From NCBI GenBank assembly GCA_011109175.1, contig RDEW01000028.1, forward strand, positions 281,784 to 345,783: 64,000 nucleotides of DNA, given 5' to 3'. Shown here in pieces: positions 10,855-21,352 of the stretch. The notes below the pieces were generated by a model. That model did no database searches, was not told the origin of the DNA, and saw only the letters and a list, made by a program, of their open reading frames with translations. The translations under genes were made by a program, and so were the position numbers. Each line of letters starts with the position of its first letter. The first letter of the stretch is position 1. The stretch comes from Dicyema japonicum. Its lineage: Eukaryota > Dicyemida > Rhombozoa > Dicyemidae.

Positions 10855-11035
10855 GAAGTTTATTATTATTAATTATTAATAGCACTTTCACGAGAGCCAT
10901 GATGTTTATAGCAAAAAAAAGACAAGAGAAAGAGTTACCTTGCTCAAGGCTTTTCTGTTCTCAGCCAGATACCTCAGTGTGTCCAGGTCATCAGCAGATG
11001 CTAGTGTTTTTATTTTTTTCTCAAACTCGTGATTA
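10855..11035 (-). pseudogene. LINE-A 3' end fragment
   Basis: On the minus strand SADDLDTLRYLAENRKAL matches the C-terminus of LINE-A. It is followed by GCTATAAACATCATGGCTCT, CGTGAAAGTGC and a TAATTAATAATAATAA tail, the same 3' terminus as at 7586-7640. Severely 5'-truncated (about 180 bp). Confidence 0.7.
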
Positions 11036-11149
11036 TGAGAGATTCCTTCTTTGGGAAATTCAAAATTATGATATGTTCTTAGGCTTTTTCTGCATCTTTG
11101 TCAGAAAAATTATATAGTTTTTTGTCACCGAGTGCTTTGTATACATATA

Positions 11150-11545
11150 ACCCTTAAAACAAATTTTTTTTCCTCCTTTGTTATTCGACATGGAAATACA
11201 TTTCTTGAGCAAGAAAAAAGACACATGTGGATCTAAAGATGATAGTCTCCTTGTAAAGGATTCAATTTCATTATCCTTACTGGTAAGGCAGTTTTCCAGC
11301 TATCTTTTTCGATAGGGCTGCCTAGGAACTGTGCCTTGTCCAAGGAGGATATGCTGAAATCTGGAAGTAGGGATTCGAATTTCTGGCAGGTAGTAGAAAA
11401 GCTTGGAGATGAGCAGGAAATATTGATCAGTTCCGATTTCATAACATTGACATTTAAACCCAATTGATTATTTATAACATTGATTCTTAAACCCAATTGA
11501 TTATTTATAACATTGACTCTTAAACCCAATTGATTATTTATACCT
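11150..11545 (-). pseudogene. reverse transcriptase (thumb region) fragment with internal tandem repeat
   Basis: The minus frame reads GLNVNVMKSELINIS, then FESLLPDFSISSLDKAQFLG and, after a shift, LDPHVSFFLLKK. These correspond to GLKLNAAKCEIVN, ILGCPL and LDAHTSLFLMKN of the PHD-RT-REL elements, so this is the post-catalytic part of a related RT. At its upstream end one 11-codon unit is present three times (see the repeat at 11443-11541). It could be the continuation of the minus-strand RT interrupted at 15777, with hAT and Tc1 insertions between. That is inference. Confidence 0.65.
11443..11541. repeat. 33-bp tandem repeat, three copies
   Basis: Three consecutive 33-bp units start at 11443, 11476 and 11509 and differ by one to three bases. 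Each holds CCCAATTGATTATTTAT. The unit is exactly 11 codons and keeps the minus-strand RT frame open. Confidence 0.9.
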
Positions 11546-11738
11546 GATAGCTTAGCATAAAAAATTGTACACTTAAGTTCTCAATTTTTTTAGGGGAGTA
11601 GTTTCATTTTTTATTAGTTCCGACTTTTATTTTATATATAGAGCTTCAATGAGTTTTTTATTTTCATTAACTTTTTAATTACGGAACAAACAGGAAATTT
11701 ATATTTTACTGATCAATGAAAATCGTACATTTGAATTT

Positions 11739-12200
11739 TCAATATTTTGTGTGTTCACTATGTGCCGAATATACGTGCCAAAATCGTTTTTTCATTGAAT
11801 TAATGGGTTTCTCTGTTAAACTTCGTGGGATTTCCTCCAAAACTCTTAAAACTTCCATCTTCAAGTCATTTATGGTCCCGTAATTGCTTTTGTACGTTTC
11901 TCGTTTTACGTGACTACACAAAATTCTCGATGGGGTTTAAATCCAGAGACTGAGCGGGTCACTTGATTTGTTTAATTTGTTTTTCATTAAAAAAACTCTT
12001 TTACAACCCTGGGTTGGTGCGTTATCCTGCTGAAAAACGTAGTCTCCTAGACCCATTTTTCTCAACAGACTGAGGAAGATGATTTGTATGAATGCTCATG
12101 TATCTTGCAGCATTCATATTACCCTCAATGGCTACCAAATGGCCTACACCGTAATAAGAGAAACACCCCCAGAACATGATTTTTTCTAAAATTGAAATTT
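11739..12200 (-). pseudogene. Tc1/mariner-type transposase fragment
   Basis: On the minus strand: KIMFWGCFSYYGVGHLVAIE, GNMNAARYMSIHTNHLPQS, a broken GLGDYVFQQDNAPT, SLDLNPIENF, and a C-terminal PRSLTEKPINSMKKRF. This is the order of a Tc1-family DDE transposase around the second Asp and the last catalytic block. Frameshifts separate the pieces. Neither terminal inverted repeats nor TA duplications were found. Confidence 0.8.
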
Positions 12201-12223
12201 CAGTAAGCTAACCTTTTCTAAAC

Positions 12224-13860
12224 TTATGAGTTTGGATAATTTTCTGGAGACATATATTTCCACATGTTGGCGTTTGAATGTAATTTTAAAATGATGTCAT
12301 TTTTTAGATTTATAATTTCTATTTGGAATCTTTCTTGGATCAACGTCAAAATTTTTTCTAAATTCTTCTGAAACATTTTCGATGTCACTCTCCATGAACG
12401 GAGAAGCAAAGAAAGTGCATAAAAGAGTAATTTTCTTAAATTCGCCAAATCTGTGATTAAACTCGTTCATTATATTTTGTAGTACCACAGCAAATTCTTT
12501 GACATAATGATAAGTTGTTTTGTGAATTCAACTTCAATATTAGGAAAATGGGTAAAATTTTATTTTTGGATTTCAGATCTCCAATTCTAATCTCATTTTG
12601 AAAGAATTTATCGAGCTGATCATATCGAGAATATATTTATTGTTTCCCTATGACATCAAATTTAATTCATTCAGTTTTGTGGTAATATTAGTTAAAAATG
12701 CCAAGTTTAAAAGCCAATCAGGATTATCAAGAAAATTCCAATCCTTATTGTTTTCTTTTGAAAATTCTTTAATATATGGTAAAAATTATCTGAAACGAGT
12801 GAGAATTAATCCCTTGCTTAATTATCTTGTGTCACAGTGCAAAGGTAGATCGCGACAGTTTGAAACGACTAGTTCTATAAAAAGTCGAAATAATCTTCTT
12901 TGTAGGGCCTTAGCACGAATAGAAGTAATAATTTTAACGGTTGTCTGCATAACATATTTAAAATTCAACATTTTTCCACATAATGCATGTTGGTGAATGA
13001 TGCAATGGTATGTGAAAAAAATTCGGGAAATGAACGTCTTTCCGACAAAATGCAAGAAATCCATTTTGATTTCCAATCATTGCAGGCTCTGTTGTCATGG
13101 ATATAAGTTTCTAATGGCAATAAATCGAATAATAAAAAAAACTTTTTGAAAGAATTATATATATTTTCGCCAGTTGTTTTTTCTTTCATAGGTATAATAG
13201 CAAATAATTCTTTTTTGACAGTTAAATCATGAAAAATTTAAGGGTAAAATACACATAGTTGCGCAATATTAATCGCATCGTTTGATTCGTCGAACTGAAG
13301 AGAAAAACTTGAACATGAGTGCAGATTTTTTTTAGCTGAGAAAAAAATTGTCGGAGATGTTTTTAGCCCATCTGACAACTGACTGTTTTGAGAGTTGCAT
13401 GTTTTTAAAGCAATTAGTAATTTCCTGTTTATTTTTCATATCCTTAAATAATGAATCAGCCGCTTCCAAAAAACATGATTTTAAAATATCACCATTAGTG
13501 AAAGGTTTTTTTGTGTTTTGCAAGGTGAGTGACATGCAATGATGAAATTGTTGCGGATTTTGACGAAATAATTTTTTCAAAGTTATATGTTGAGAAAAAA
13601 AAGATTTTTTTAATTGTTCTACTTACTCTTTTTTTAAATGAAATTTAAAAGAAAATCATTGTTGAAATAGGGATATAATGAATTAAAGTGCCGACGAAAA
13701 TTTCCTCTTTTAGGTGATGAAATAATTTTATTGCATAACATACATGTGCATTTTTCCATGTGCGTCGTAGAAATATAGTCTTCCCATTTGACATTAAATT
13801 TATATAATTTATACTTTTCCGAACATTCACCGAAAAGAACGTGAACATTCCTCACGTAAT
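12224..13860 (-). pseudogene. hAT transposase of the ZBED5/GTF2IRD2-like type
   Basis: Broken into several minus-strand frames in the correct order. A BED-like zinc finger (KWEDYISTTHMEKCTCMLCN...RRHF) is at 13634-13855. KKPFTNGDILKSCFLEAADS is at 13332-13580. MKEKTTGENIYNSF is at 13189. The conserved IIHQHALCGKMLNFKYVM block is at about 13010. RFGEFKKITLLCTFFASPF is at about 12440. This layout is that of vertebrate GTF2IRD2/ZBED5-type hAT proteins. The 5' part is interrupted by a PHD-RT-REL insertion (13862 to about 15.6 kb), and a terminal repeat is preserved at about 15738-15774. Confidence 0.8.
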
Positions 13861-13861
13861 C

Positions 13862-15564
13862 GTCAAATTGACATTAAAAATGCCTTTAACTCGATACGAG
13901 TGATACAATTCTGGAGGATTGCTTCACATACTACCCATCAGTGTACAGCTATATTCATAGCTCGTATGGAAAACCATCCAGTCTGGTACACGGCCAATAT
14001 TACATTCCATCGTCTTCTGGAGTCCAACAAGAAGACCCACTGGGGCCCGCCTTGTTCAGCCTGGGAATTGCCCGTATCACAGGATACTGCTCTACTCCTC
14101 TGAGAGTATGGTATTTGGATGATTGCACCATGGGCGGCCATCCGAAGGATGTACTAGATTGTTTGAAAAGTCTGATAGTACAATTGGAATCCCTATGCCT
14201 AACTCTAAACACCAATAAGTGTGAAGTAACCAATTTTGGATTTCCACAGTCTGAATGGCATCTGATCCTTGGTATGTTCAGAGAGATCATCCCGAAAGCC
14301 ACAGAAACCAAATCAGAACAACTGGAAATACTTGGATGCCCTCTTACTGATGCTGGAATCAGTAACACTCTAAGAACAAAAGAACATAAACTAAAAACAA
14401 CATTCAGACGTCTGGAGATGCTGGACGCACACACCTCCCTATTCTCCTGAGAAACGCCTTATCAGCACAGAAACTGAACTACGTTCTTCGGGGGGCACCC
14501 TGCTACTTGAAAATGCAACAGCTCGATGCTATCGATTCCCTCTTCCGGAGTACTATTGAACGTATCACAAATGTGAAATTTGACGACCAAGGGTGGGACC
14601 AAGCGACCCTACCCGTTAGCCTGGGCGGACTGGGAATCCCTTCAACGAAAGATCTGGCTTGCCCTGCTTATCTATCCTCTTTGGGCTCCAGCCGACTGCT
14701 GGTCAGGATGATTCTCCAACTCCAAACAGAATCATCTGAAATCACAGAGATGGAGCATTTGAAGGGGATGATGCCTGAGCAGAAAGATCGTTACAGGACC
14801 ATCTGCGAGGATAAATATGAGAGGCTTCTGAACCAATCAAACCAACACAGACGTGCCTGTCTAGTCACTGGAAGATGCGAATCGAGTGGCGCATGGATCA
14901 ATGCACTCCCAGTTGGCAGTGTCGGGACCCACTTGACGACGATACTGTCCGCATCGGCATCTCCACCAGACTTGGACTGGAGATTTGCCGGACCCACAAA
15001 TGCCGATGTGGCGCAACCGTCGATTGTTATGGACTCCATGCCCTCTCTTGTCGAAGGAGTGCAGGACGATTCCCAAGACACAAGGCGATCAACGGAATTG
15101 TCAAGCGAGCCCTGGAGTCTGCGGGATACCCAGCCATACTAGAACCTGTTGGTCTGGACAGAGGAGACGGAAAACGTCCCGACGGGATCACAATTTTCCC
15201 ATTCGAAGAGGGGAAACCTTTGGTCTGGGACGCTACTTGTGTCGACACGCTTTGCCCGTCCAACATTGTCGGGAGCGCGGTAGACACACTGTATTCCGCG
15301 GAAAAAACGATGAGGGCAAAGGAGAAGAAATACGAAGCGCTACGCGACCGATTCGCGTTTTATCCGATAGTGGTCGAGACAACTGGAGGAATAAGTGGAA
15401 AATCGCTTCGCTTCCTAAAGAAACTTGGACGCTTAGCTACACTAAAAAGCCACGACGCACGTGAGACCCGGTGGCTACTCCAGTTGATCTCTGTTGCAAT
15501 CGTGAGAGGCAACGCAACGTCGATAATGTCGGCGGGGTCCACTTTGGATGGATGGCAGTTTTAA
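13862..15564 (+). pseudogene. PHD-RT-REL element, 5'-truncated copy inside hAT
   Basis: It starts abruptly at RT motif A (IDIKNAFNSIR). Then come GVQQEDPLGPALF, YLDD, the thumb, and after two frameshifts (about 14450 and 14935) the complete endonuclease domain: [29 protein letters not shown] and LVWDATCVD, ending at WQF (15564). It lies immediately upstream of the hAT BED domain and on the opposite strand. This is the best view of the family's intact C-terminus and shows that the frameshift at 2639 is a local defect. Confidence 0.85.
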
Positions 15565-15737
15565 ATATGATTTACTGTAAATGTGGTTTTCTGATTTAAA
15601 TAAATTGTATTTATACTTTTTGCTACAACTCATAACAAGCCACGTGAAAAATATTAACTTTAATATTGATAAATATTTTTTATAATAATTTAAAAACAAA
15701 AAAATAATTAGCAATTTGTATATCAAGCTTTAAAAAT

Positions 15738-15774
15738 CAATCGATTGCGATCGACCCGCCGTTGGCCACTCCTG
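15738..15774 (-). repeat. hAT terminal inverted repeat (one end)
   Basis: Read on the minus strand the end is CAGGAGTGGCCAACGGCGGG..., typical of Charlie-like hAT termini (CAGxxGTGGCCAA). The adjacent 15775-15782 (CCCTAGAG) fits an 8-bp target duplication inside the RT motif GVQQGDPLG of the element that follows. The matching left end was not found. Confidence 0.6.
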
Positions 15775-15782
15775 CCCTAGAG

Positions 15783-17473
15783 GGTCTCCTGCTGAACACC
15801 TGTGCGTGAATAAACGATATCGCTTCCGTAAACTAAGGCTGAGTCCGTCCCATACGATAAGTGTACTAGACGGCCAATCTCTGGAGCTCTCTTCCAACAG
15901 GTTTCCAAAATACAGTCTCTCCTCAGCGAGTTGAAGGCATTTGATATATCAAGATTCAGGCTTAGCCTTTGGATCTGGGAATTATTGTTGTTGAAGTAAC
16001 TCCTCACGGCGTGAACTGCTGCCTCTCAACCACCGGTCACTCCCACCCCAAGTTGAGTCGGGAACAGCTCTTCAGCAATATTGTGGTATACTCTCCGGGC
16101 AGCGATTTTAGCAGCAAGCCTTCGAATGTATGTACCGATCGCAATTGGGCGGACCTCCATCTCCTTTTGAAATGCCAATAGATGTCCACAAAAAAGAAGA
16201 TCTCTAGCAAATTTTGGAATATCTCCATTAACTAGCAGCAAAGTGATAGACGTTAACAAGGCACGGCTGGCTTCAGCAGTAGATTCGGAGGTTAAGTCCT
16301 TTACATGGCTTGGGCGCAGTCCGTCCAGACCTCCACAGCTACTGGGAGCAAAAGACTTTATTCCACGCACTACTTCAAATTCCATGGGAGTAAATGCCTG
16401 GAGGTCTTCAGGCATTGTCAAGTTTCGGTGGTGGAGCAAGGTGCTTCTTTCTCAGTAATTCCAAAACTTAACGGCTTCAAAAGTTATTCGTAACAAGACA
16501 CTACTCTTACAGCTGCGCGAATGTCCCCTTCTATCAGTTTTCGGTTCATTCTCTTTTGAAATGTTTTAAAATCTTCCTGTTTACACCCAGCTTCTGTAGA
16601 CAACTGTTTACGCCGAAGAACTTGCTCAGGCTCGATTCCTGAGTCTTGCTGCGTTGAAGTGGCCAAAAGGCAGAAGTATTCTTGATTTTTGAGGCCAGTG
16701 ATCCGTTGCGAGCTTGCTCTGAGGCAGAAATTCCTAGGGTCATAGGTGCAAAGCTCAATAGACGTATCCAAGAGGCCTGGTCGCTGGTACTGTTGGCTTT
16801 ATAAATTAATGACGTGAGGCATCAGCATCTAAAATTCGAGCGGCCTTTGGTATCCTCAGTGGAATCCATCTACCTTTCCGACTCTCCGATAGGCGTACCA
16901 ATGAGGGTTTAATTTTTCAAGAATAAGAATAAGAGGGATGACTGAATTCAGCCGGATGACGGCACCGAGCAGGGTCGGCATCCATCAGTATGCGCAGTCC
17001 CATTTGTAAAAAGTTCTCGCAGCGAATTTCGACATTCGGACACACCCGAAATGGGAAAATCTCTCGCAAGATGTGCAATTCAACCCGTACTTCCTCGCGT
17101 TGCAATATCCACAAGACACGCACTGCTCTTTTGATCTCGCAGGTATAAGTAGTATTTCTTCGAATGTAACGTGATCCATAGATGGATACTGAACAGAGTC
17201 AGACTTGGCCTGATTATTTTTCTGCATGTTTTTTTTCTGATTTTCCTTTCTTTTTATTCTTTTCTTCTTGGCACCACATTGACTGCTCACTCGAATTGAT
17301 TTACTTGCATGAAAATAAGTACCCAGACTCCTTCCAATGTCATAAAAATCCATCCAGAACATGCATAAAAGGAGGAAGACGTTATGGGAACCCCTCCAGT
17401 TGAGTGGATGAGAGAAAATGATCCTTTTCAATGCCATCATGACACTGGGCGCCACTTGAGACAGGTGGATCAC
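15783..17473 (-). pseudogene. PHD-RT-REL element, second subfamily, 5' half
   Basis: Minus-strand pieces in order: the frame 16985-17473 with a PHD finger (CVSCGYCN, CTSC, HFGC, WDC); 16484-16771; 16026-16439 with SFAPSSCGGLDGLRPSHVKD, VRPIAIGTYIRR and LGVGVTGG; and 15777-16007 with motif A LNLDISNAFNSLRRD. It ends inside motif B (GVQQ) where the hAT element inserted, so the catalytic YxDD is missing. Several stops and shifts separate the frames. From 15926 onwards a near-identical copy lies at 33955-34975. Confidence 0.8.
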
Positions 17474-17565
17474 ATGACGCCACTATATTAAAAAAGGGAA
17501 GAGGAACAAAGGAAACAAACAGAAATCATTAATCAGTAGCCACAAAGATAACGTTGATGCCACGT
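17330..17565 (-). repeat. about 250-bp dispersed repeat, copy A
   Basis: A repeat shared with 33310-33575, 46465-46735, 54003-54125 (opposite orientation) and 55085-55330. Sense (minus) landmarks are TCATGTGATCCACC, GCCCAGTG, AAAAGGATCATT and GGAGGGGTT. Here it lies at the 5' end of a PHD-containing frame, so it may be the 5' UTR of that subfamily. Confidence 0.65.
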
Positions 17566-17617
17566 GGTTAATTTCATTGGTCCTATTTAATAACATTTTA
17601 AAATAAAGTAAAAACTA

Positions 17618-18378
17618 ATGGCAACGACTGAAAATGAGCATATATTGAAGGAAAAATTCGACATTCTCTTAAATGTAATAAATAAGGGGAACTCAGTCAG
17701 TTTGGTTTGAATTATTAATTCATTAAAGGAAAACGCTCTTCAACACATTGAAAAAGACGTTAACTTGAATGAAGTCTTCTCTTATCGGGATTCCTGTGGA
17801 AAAAGCCTATTCGACTACGTCGCCATTCTTGGAAAGAACATGTTGGTCAAGTTGATCGTGGAAGGTCACGTGGACCCAAATACTGTTGCATATGCAGGTG
17901 TGAGGACAATCATAGTTAGGTTATACTGCCCTTCACTATGCTGCCGCTTGGGGAAACACGGAAACTACGAAAAAAATAGTCGAGATGGGAGGGGATATTT
18001 TCAAGAAGACGTTCAACAACGAAAGACCACGTGAAATTGCCAAGAGGTACGGCCACGAGGAATGTGTGGATTTTTTAGACTGGCAGGGTAAGCAGAGACT
18101 TATAGTTAGAATCAAAGCTCGACCTGGAGGCGATAATAACTCGAATGGCCGGATATTTGTCTCAACCAGACAAAGTCAAACTGCTAGCGAAGGATGAGAA
18201 GGTTAATTGTGGTGGAATCTCATAGTTAACATGCCAAAATGCGTGTTCTGAGAAAAAGGCGTGGATACAAAACACGAAAAATGCAAGTACTTTCGACTAT
18301 CGAATGCACAAACAGCAGTTATCTCATATATTTGGGAATTTTTTCAAGAGATTCGAAGATGCTGATCTTGCCGACTAA
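17618..18378 (+). CDS. ANKRD45: ankyrin-repeat protein, ANKRD45-like (5 exons)
   Basis: Removing four tiny introns (17705-17728, 17898-17919, 18088-18109, 18202-18225; 24, 22, 22 and 24 nt, all GT-AG) gives one 669-nt frame encoding 222 aa from ATG 17618 to TAA 18376. Two ankyrin repeats are visible: a divergent one at residues 48-80, and GYTALHYAAAWGNTETTKKI at about 86. A segment PREIAKRYGH...ECVDFLDW and an acidic C-terminal helix follow, the arrangement I know from animal ANKRD45 (a small protein of ciliated and dividing cells). The first intron's exact donor is the least certain. A 5'-truncated duplicate is at 34978-35381. It is surrounded entirely by transposon debris, yet the frame is intact. 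Confidence 0.8.
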
Positions 18379-18439
18379 CTCTTAACTATAACTTTTATGT
18401 TTCAGCTAAAATTAAGTTGAAGGGATATTCTGATATCAA

Positions 18440-18840
18440 GTCGGGATCACAAGGATGACTTTTCTGTGCTCGAACCCGTCGGTATGTGTAAATACGACTG
18501 TAAACATCTGGGTGGAATAAGTATCTTTACTTTCGTGGCTGTGATGACCCTGATTTTGGGTGTCACGTGTAGGATCACTTTCGCTTAGAATAACCTCTTT
18601 CATAGTGATGCCAATGCGTGTTCAGCTGAAACATTGAAATGTTAGAAATATGCTGACCTCTTTAGTGACGCTTGTTCATCTCCCTCTGAAGCCTCGGACA
18701 CTTGTCTTACAACATTTTCAAAAGACTGGGAAACCTTATCTCATCCCGGTCAGGGGACCTCTGCGAGCGCTACTGGATATTCAAAAGTATTTTCTTCTCA
18801 ATCAGAGAGGAAATAACCATGCTCTTATTTAATTTTCGTT
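18440..18840 (+). pseudogene. REL endonuclease C-terminal remnant
   Basis: Decayed end of a PHD-RT-REL element. LEPVG...GGISIFTF...LILGVTC mirrors [20 protein letters not shown]...LVWDATC with the PDG lost. RLGN.ISSRSGDLCERYWIF matches the terminal GDPRERCWLF of the 56.2-kb copy. It ends near EITML. It begins within 60 bp of the ANKRD45-like stop codon. Copy 2 is at 35440-35850. Confidence 0.7.
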
Positions 18841-18865
18841 TTTATTGTTAATGATAATCTTACTA

Positions 18866-19073
18866 GTGACGCCGTCATCAGTGAATACTCACTGCGGAAC
18901 TGGATTTGTCTAGAAAGGACACTCACACAAGAAAAAGAAAAAAAAGAAGTGAAGATCATTCCTTGGTTCTACGATTAGTTAAAATTAACTGTTCTTTACT
19001 TAAATAAGTGTGTGTCCGGCCTATGCCGAGCTATAAAATACTATGGCTCTCGTGAAAAGGCTTTATTATTATT
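18866..19073 (+). mobile_element. short retroelement (SINE-like) with 12-bp target duplication
   Basis: About 208 bp are flanked by direct repeats ATAATCTTACTA at 18854-18865 and 19074-19085. The duplicated segment at 35866-35877 has one uninterrupted ATAATCTTACTA, that is, the empty site. The 3' end carries GAGCTATAAAATACTATGGC, TCTCGTGAAAAGGC and a TTATTATTATTAT tail, matching the LINE-A terminus. The body has no LINE-A protein similarity, so it is a SINE-like element or a chimeric copy probably moved by LINE-A machinery. Confidence 0.85.
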
Positions 19074-19116
19074 ATAATCTTACTAAGACCGAGTTTTATT
19101 TTTACGAAAAACACAA

Positions 19117-20780
19117 TTAAATCAAAATTACTAATAGATTTGAGACCTTTCTCCTTTTAGAAGAGATTTTAGACCTTTCTCCTTTTATTTTAAACCCGTC
19201 TATTTCCTCCTCACCCGGGTTGTCCCGGAACGTAATCAATTGATTTGCTAATTCCACCAGGTGAGATTGTTGCTGTAACCAAATCTTCTTTATTGTATGC
19301 AACCCATATTTACACTCCATCAACATGCTTTCCAACGTCTTCTTGAGGACAACGAATTGAATGTATATTTTAGTTGGTGCATCGATTAAGATAGCTCCCA
19401 AATGAGATTTATGGGCCTTCGAAACAACACCATCCCACGTTAGAACAATAAGTATGACTTTAGCTTGAGCACCAAAAAGTAGTTTGAGCTCTCAAGCCAA
19501 TTTATGCAACTTTTCTACTTCAATATGCTTCAATAATTTTTGAGATGTAAATTAATCTCAATAAGTGCAATTTCATTCTTCACCTTATTGTGAACAAACA
19601 TATCAGGCTTATTGAACCTGACCTGAGAATCTGTCTTTGTGGACGTGTCCACCCAAATTTGTACCCACTGAGTATTGACTATGAAATTAACAGAATGCTT
19701 CTTCAGTCTCTTTGATTTCTTGATGCCGTAAATTCTGCAAAAGTGCAACTTTATGCATCTAACCACCTCATCATGCCTTCTAATATAGTCGCTGTTAAGC
19801 ATCTCACATTTTTCCACTTCCATTAAGCCGTTTCTATTTTAATTGAGTAGCGTTCCAAGTCAATTAAGTTGCTGTCCACTTTCAAACATGTCACCTTCAC
19901 TTTCAAACAAGTCACTTTCAACTTCAAATAAGTCACTGTATTTTTTTGGCCGTGATTTTATCTTTTCATTAGTTAAGTGCCGAATCATCGTATAGCCATA
20001 TGATCCACCGACAATTTTGACTTTTTACAATGATGACATAATGAATCTTTATCCGTAAAAAGCAGATTCCTTCCTTGAAGAAGACAATCCAAAGCTTCGG
20101 ACCTCGGACTATTTTTTTAATGACCGAACAATCAGCTGATCCCCAACAAAATCAATATTTTCATCTTCGCAACAATTATAAAGTATAGTGGAGCGACTTA
20201 CTTCTGGTACTATCTATCAGGGATTTCAGTTGATATTCCTTGATAGCGTTAAGGTTTATTTGGTGGGGTCCATCTTATACTTAAAAGGAAGGAATTCTGC
20301 GATTGTGGCCATATGCGTTTTCATAGTTTTAAGGACCAAAGGATTCCATCTTTTCTAAGACAAATCGGAGGTAGAGATAACCTTCCTGTCCATCCAGAGA
20401 TTTAAATTCTTCATACAGTCCAGATTAGTGGCAGACTTCTCAAAACTTCTCCTAAACACAACTACACTAGAATGCTCATCAATCTCATTCATCATCCTCA
20501 CTATTGTATCTTCATTCTCCGCAATATATTTTAGATCATCGACAAAAAGTAACTGATCTGTTTTGTACGTCATGGATATAGACAATTTTTGGAAATTTAA
20601 TATTTAGAATTTTGCTTGAAGGATCCATGGCTAACACAAAAAGCTGCGGAGACAATGAAACTCCTTGTAATAAACTACGGTTTAATTTAACCATTCCAAT
20701 CCTCCCTGTGAATTTAGAATAACTTTCCATTGGCTTTTTAGGCTCTTCATAAACCTTCTAATCCACCGAGCCAGGTTTAC
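19117..20780 (-). pseudogene. R4-like non-LTR retrotransposon remnant 1
   Basis: Minus-strand RT: GVSLSPQLFVLAMDPSSKIL at about 20640, LLFVDDLKYIAENEDTIVRM (catalytic FVDD) at about 20550, and SFEKSATNLDCMKN. Then comes the C-terminal part MLNSDYIRRHDEVVRCIKLH (about 19800) with restriction-like endonuclease residues KPDMFV and EIALIEI (about 19590), and VVLKKTLESML at about 19340. The order and motifs match R4/Dong-type elements, which use a PD-(D/E)XK-type nuclease. Several frameshifts. This segment is missing from the second duplication copy. Confidence 0.75.
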
Positions 20781-21352
20781 TGGGACCTCCCTTCGAAAAG
20801 AGGATTCTGATTGGTTTAATAGAGGAGGGGTCGGTGTAGTATTTTATTATCTTCGAGTCTTCGATGCTTCTCGTAGAAACAAAATCGTGTATCTTTTTTC
20901 AGACGACTCTGGTCATTGGGGCTGGAAAAGAAGGATGAAAGCATTCGAGACAGGTCACTGGTTGTCATAATAATTTTTATTTTGTTTTGGGGTTTGTATA
21001 GAGAGTGGCAGGGATGATCTAGGCTGTAGGCTTGGACAGGAACAGCAGGACTCTCATTTCCAAATGGTCTCTAATTGGGAAGATCTTTGATTCCCAATCT
21101 AGATGATCAATAGAAGGGAGGCAGAGGTTGACCAGCAAGGAGATGGAAACGTATACGCAATCTTATTTGCAAAGGATTAATTATTTAAATCTTTTTTAGT
21201 TAATAAATTGTCTTTCCTTAAAAATAAGATTAAATTTAATCGAATGGTTCTAAGGTTTTTTCTAATTAACTAAAAATCCCTAACACTAAAAACTCTAGAC
21301 TTTAACAAAGACCATTTGCTCACTTTTTTCCTTAATAAATGGTTTTAGTGGA
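20781..21352. other. unassigned sequence between two R4-like copies
   Basis: No frame of note. GGGAAGATCTTTGATTC near 21077 resembles the GGGAAGATTTTTGATTCG at 56639 inside a jockey-like RT, so a decayed jockey scrap is possible. Confidence 0.3.

Noticed and set aside
15738-15782. Complete hAT element with both ends
   Set aside because: Only one terminal repeat and one copy of the putative 8-bp duplication were found, so the left boundary is not claimed.
18650-18832. Plus-strand frame MLTSLVTLVHLPLKP... as a gene
   Set aside because: It is a shadow of the REL C-terminal remnant, whose true frame reads RSGDLCERYWIF.
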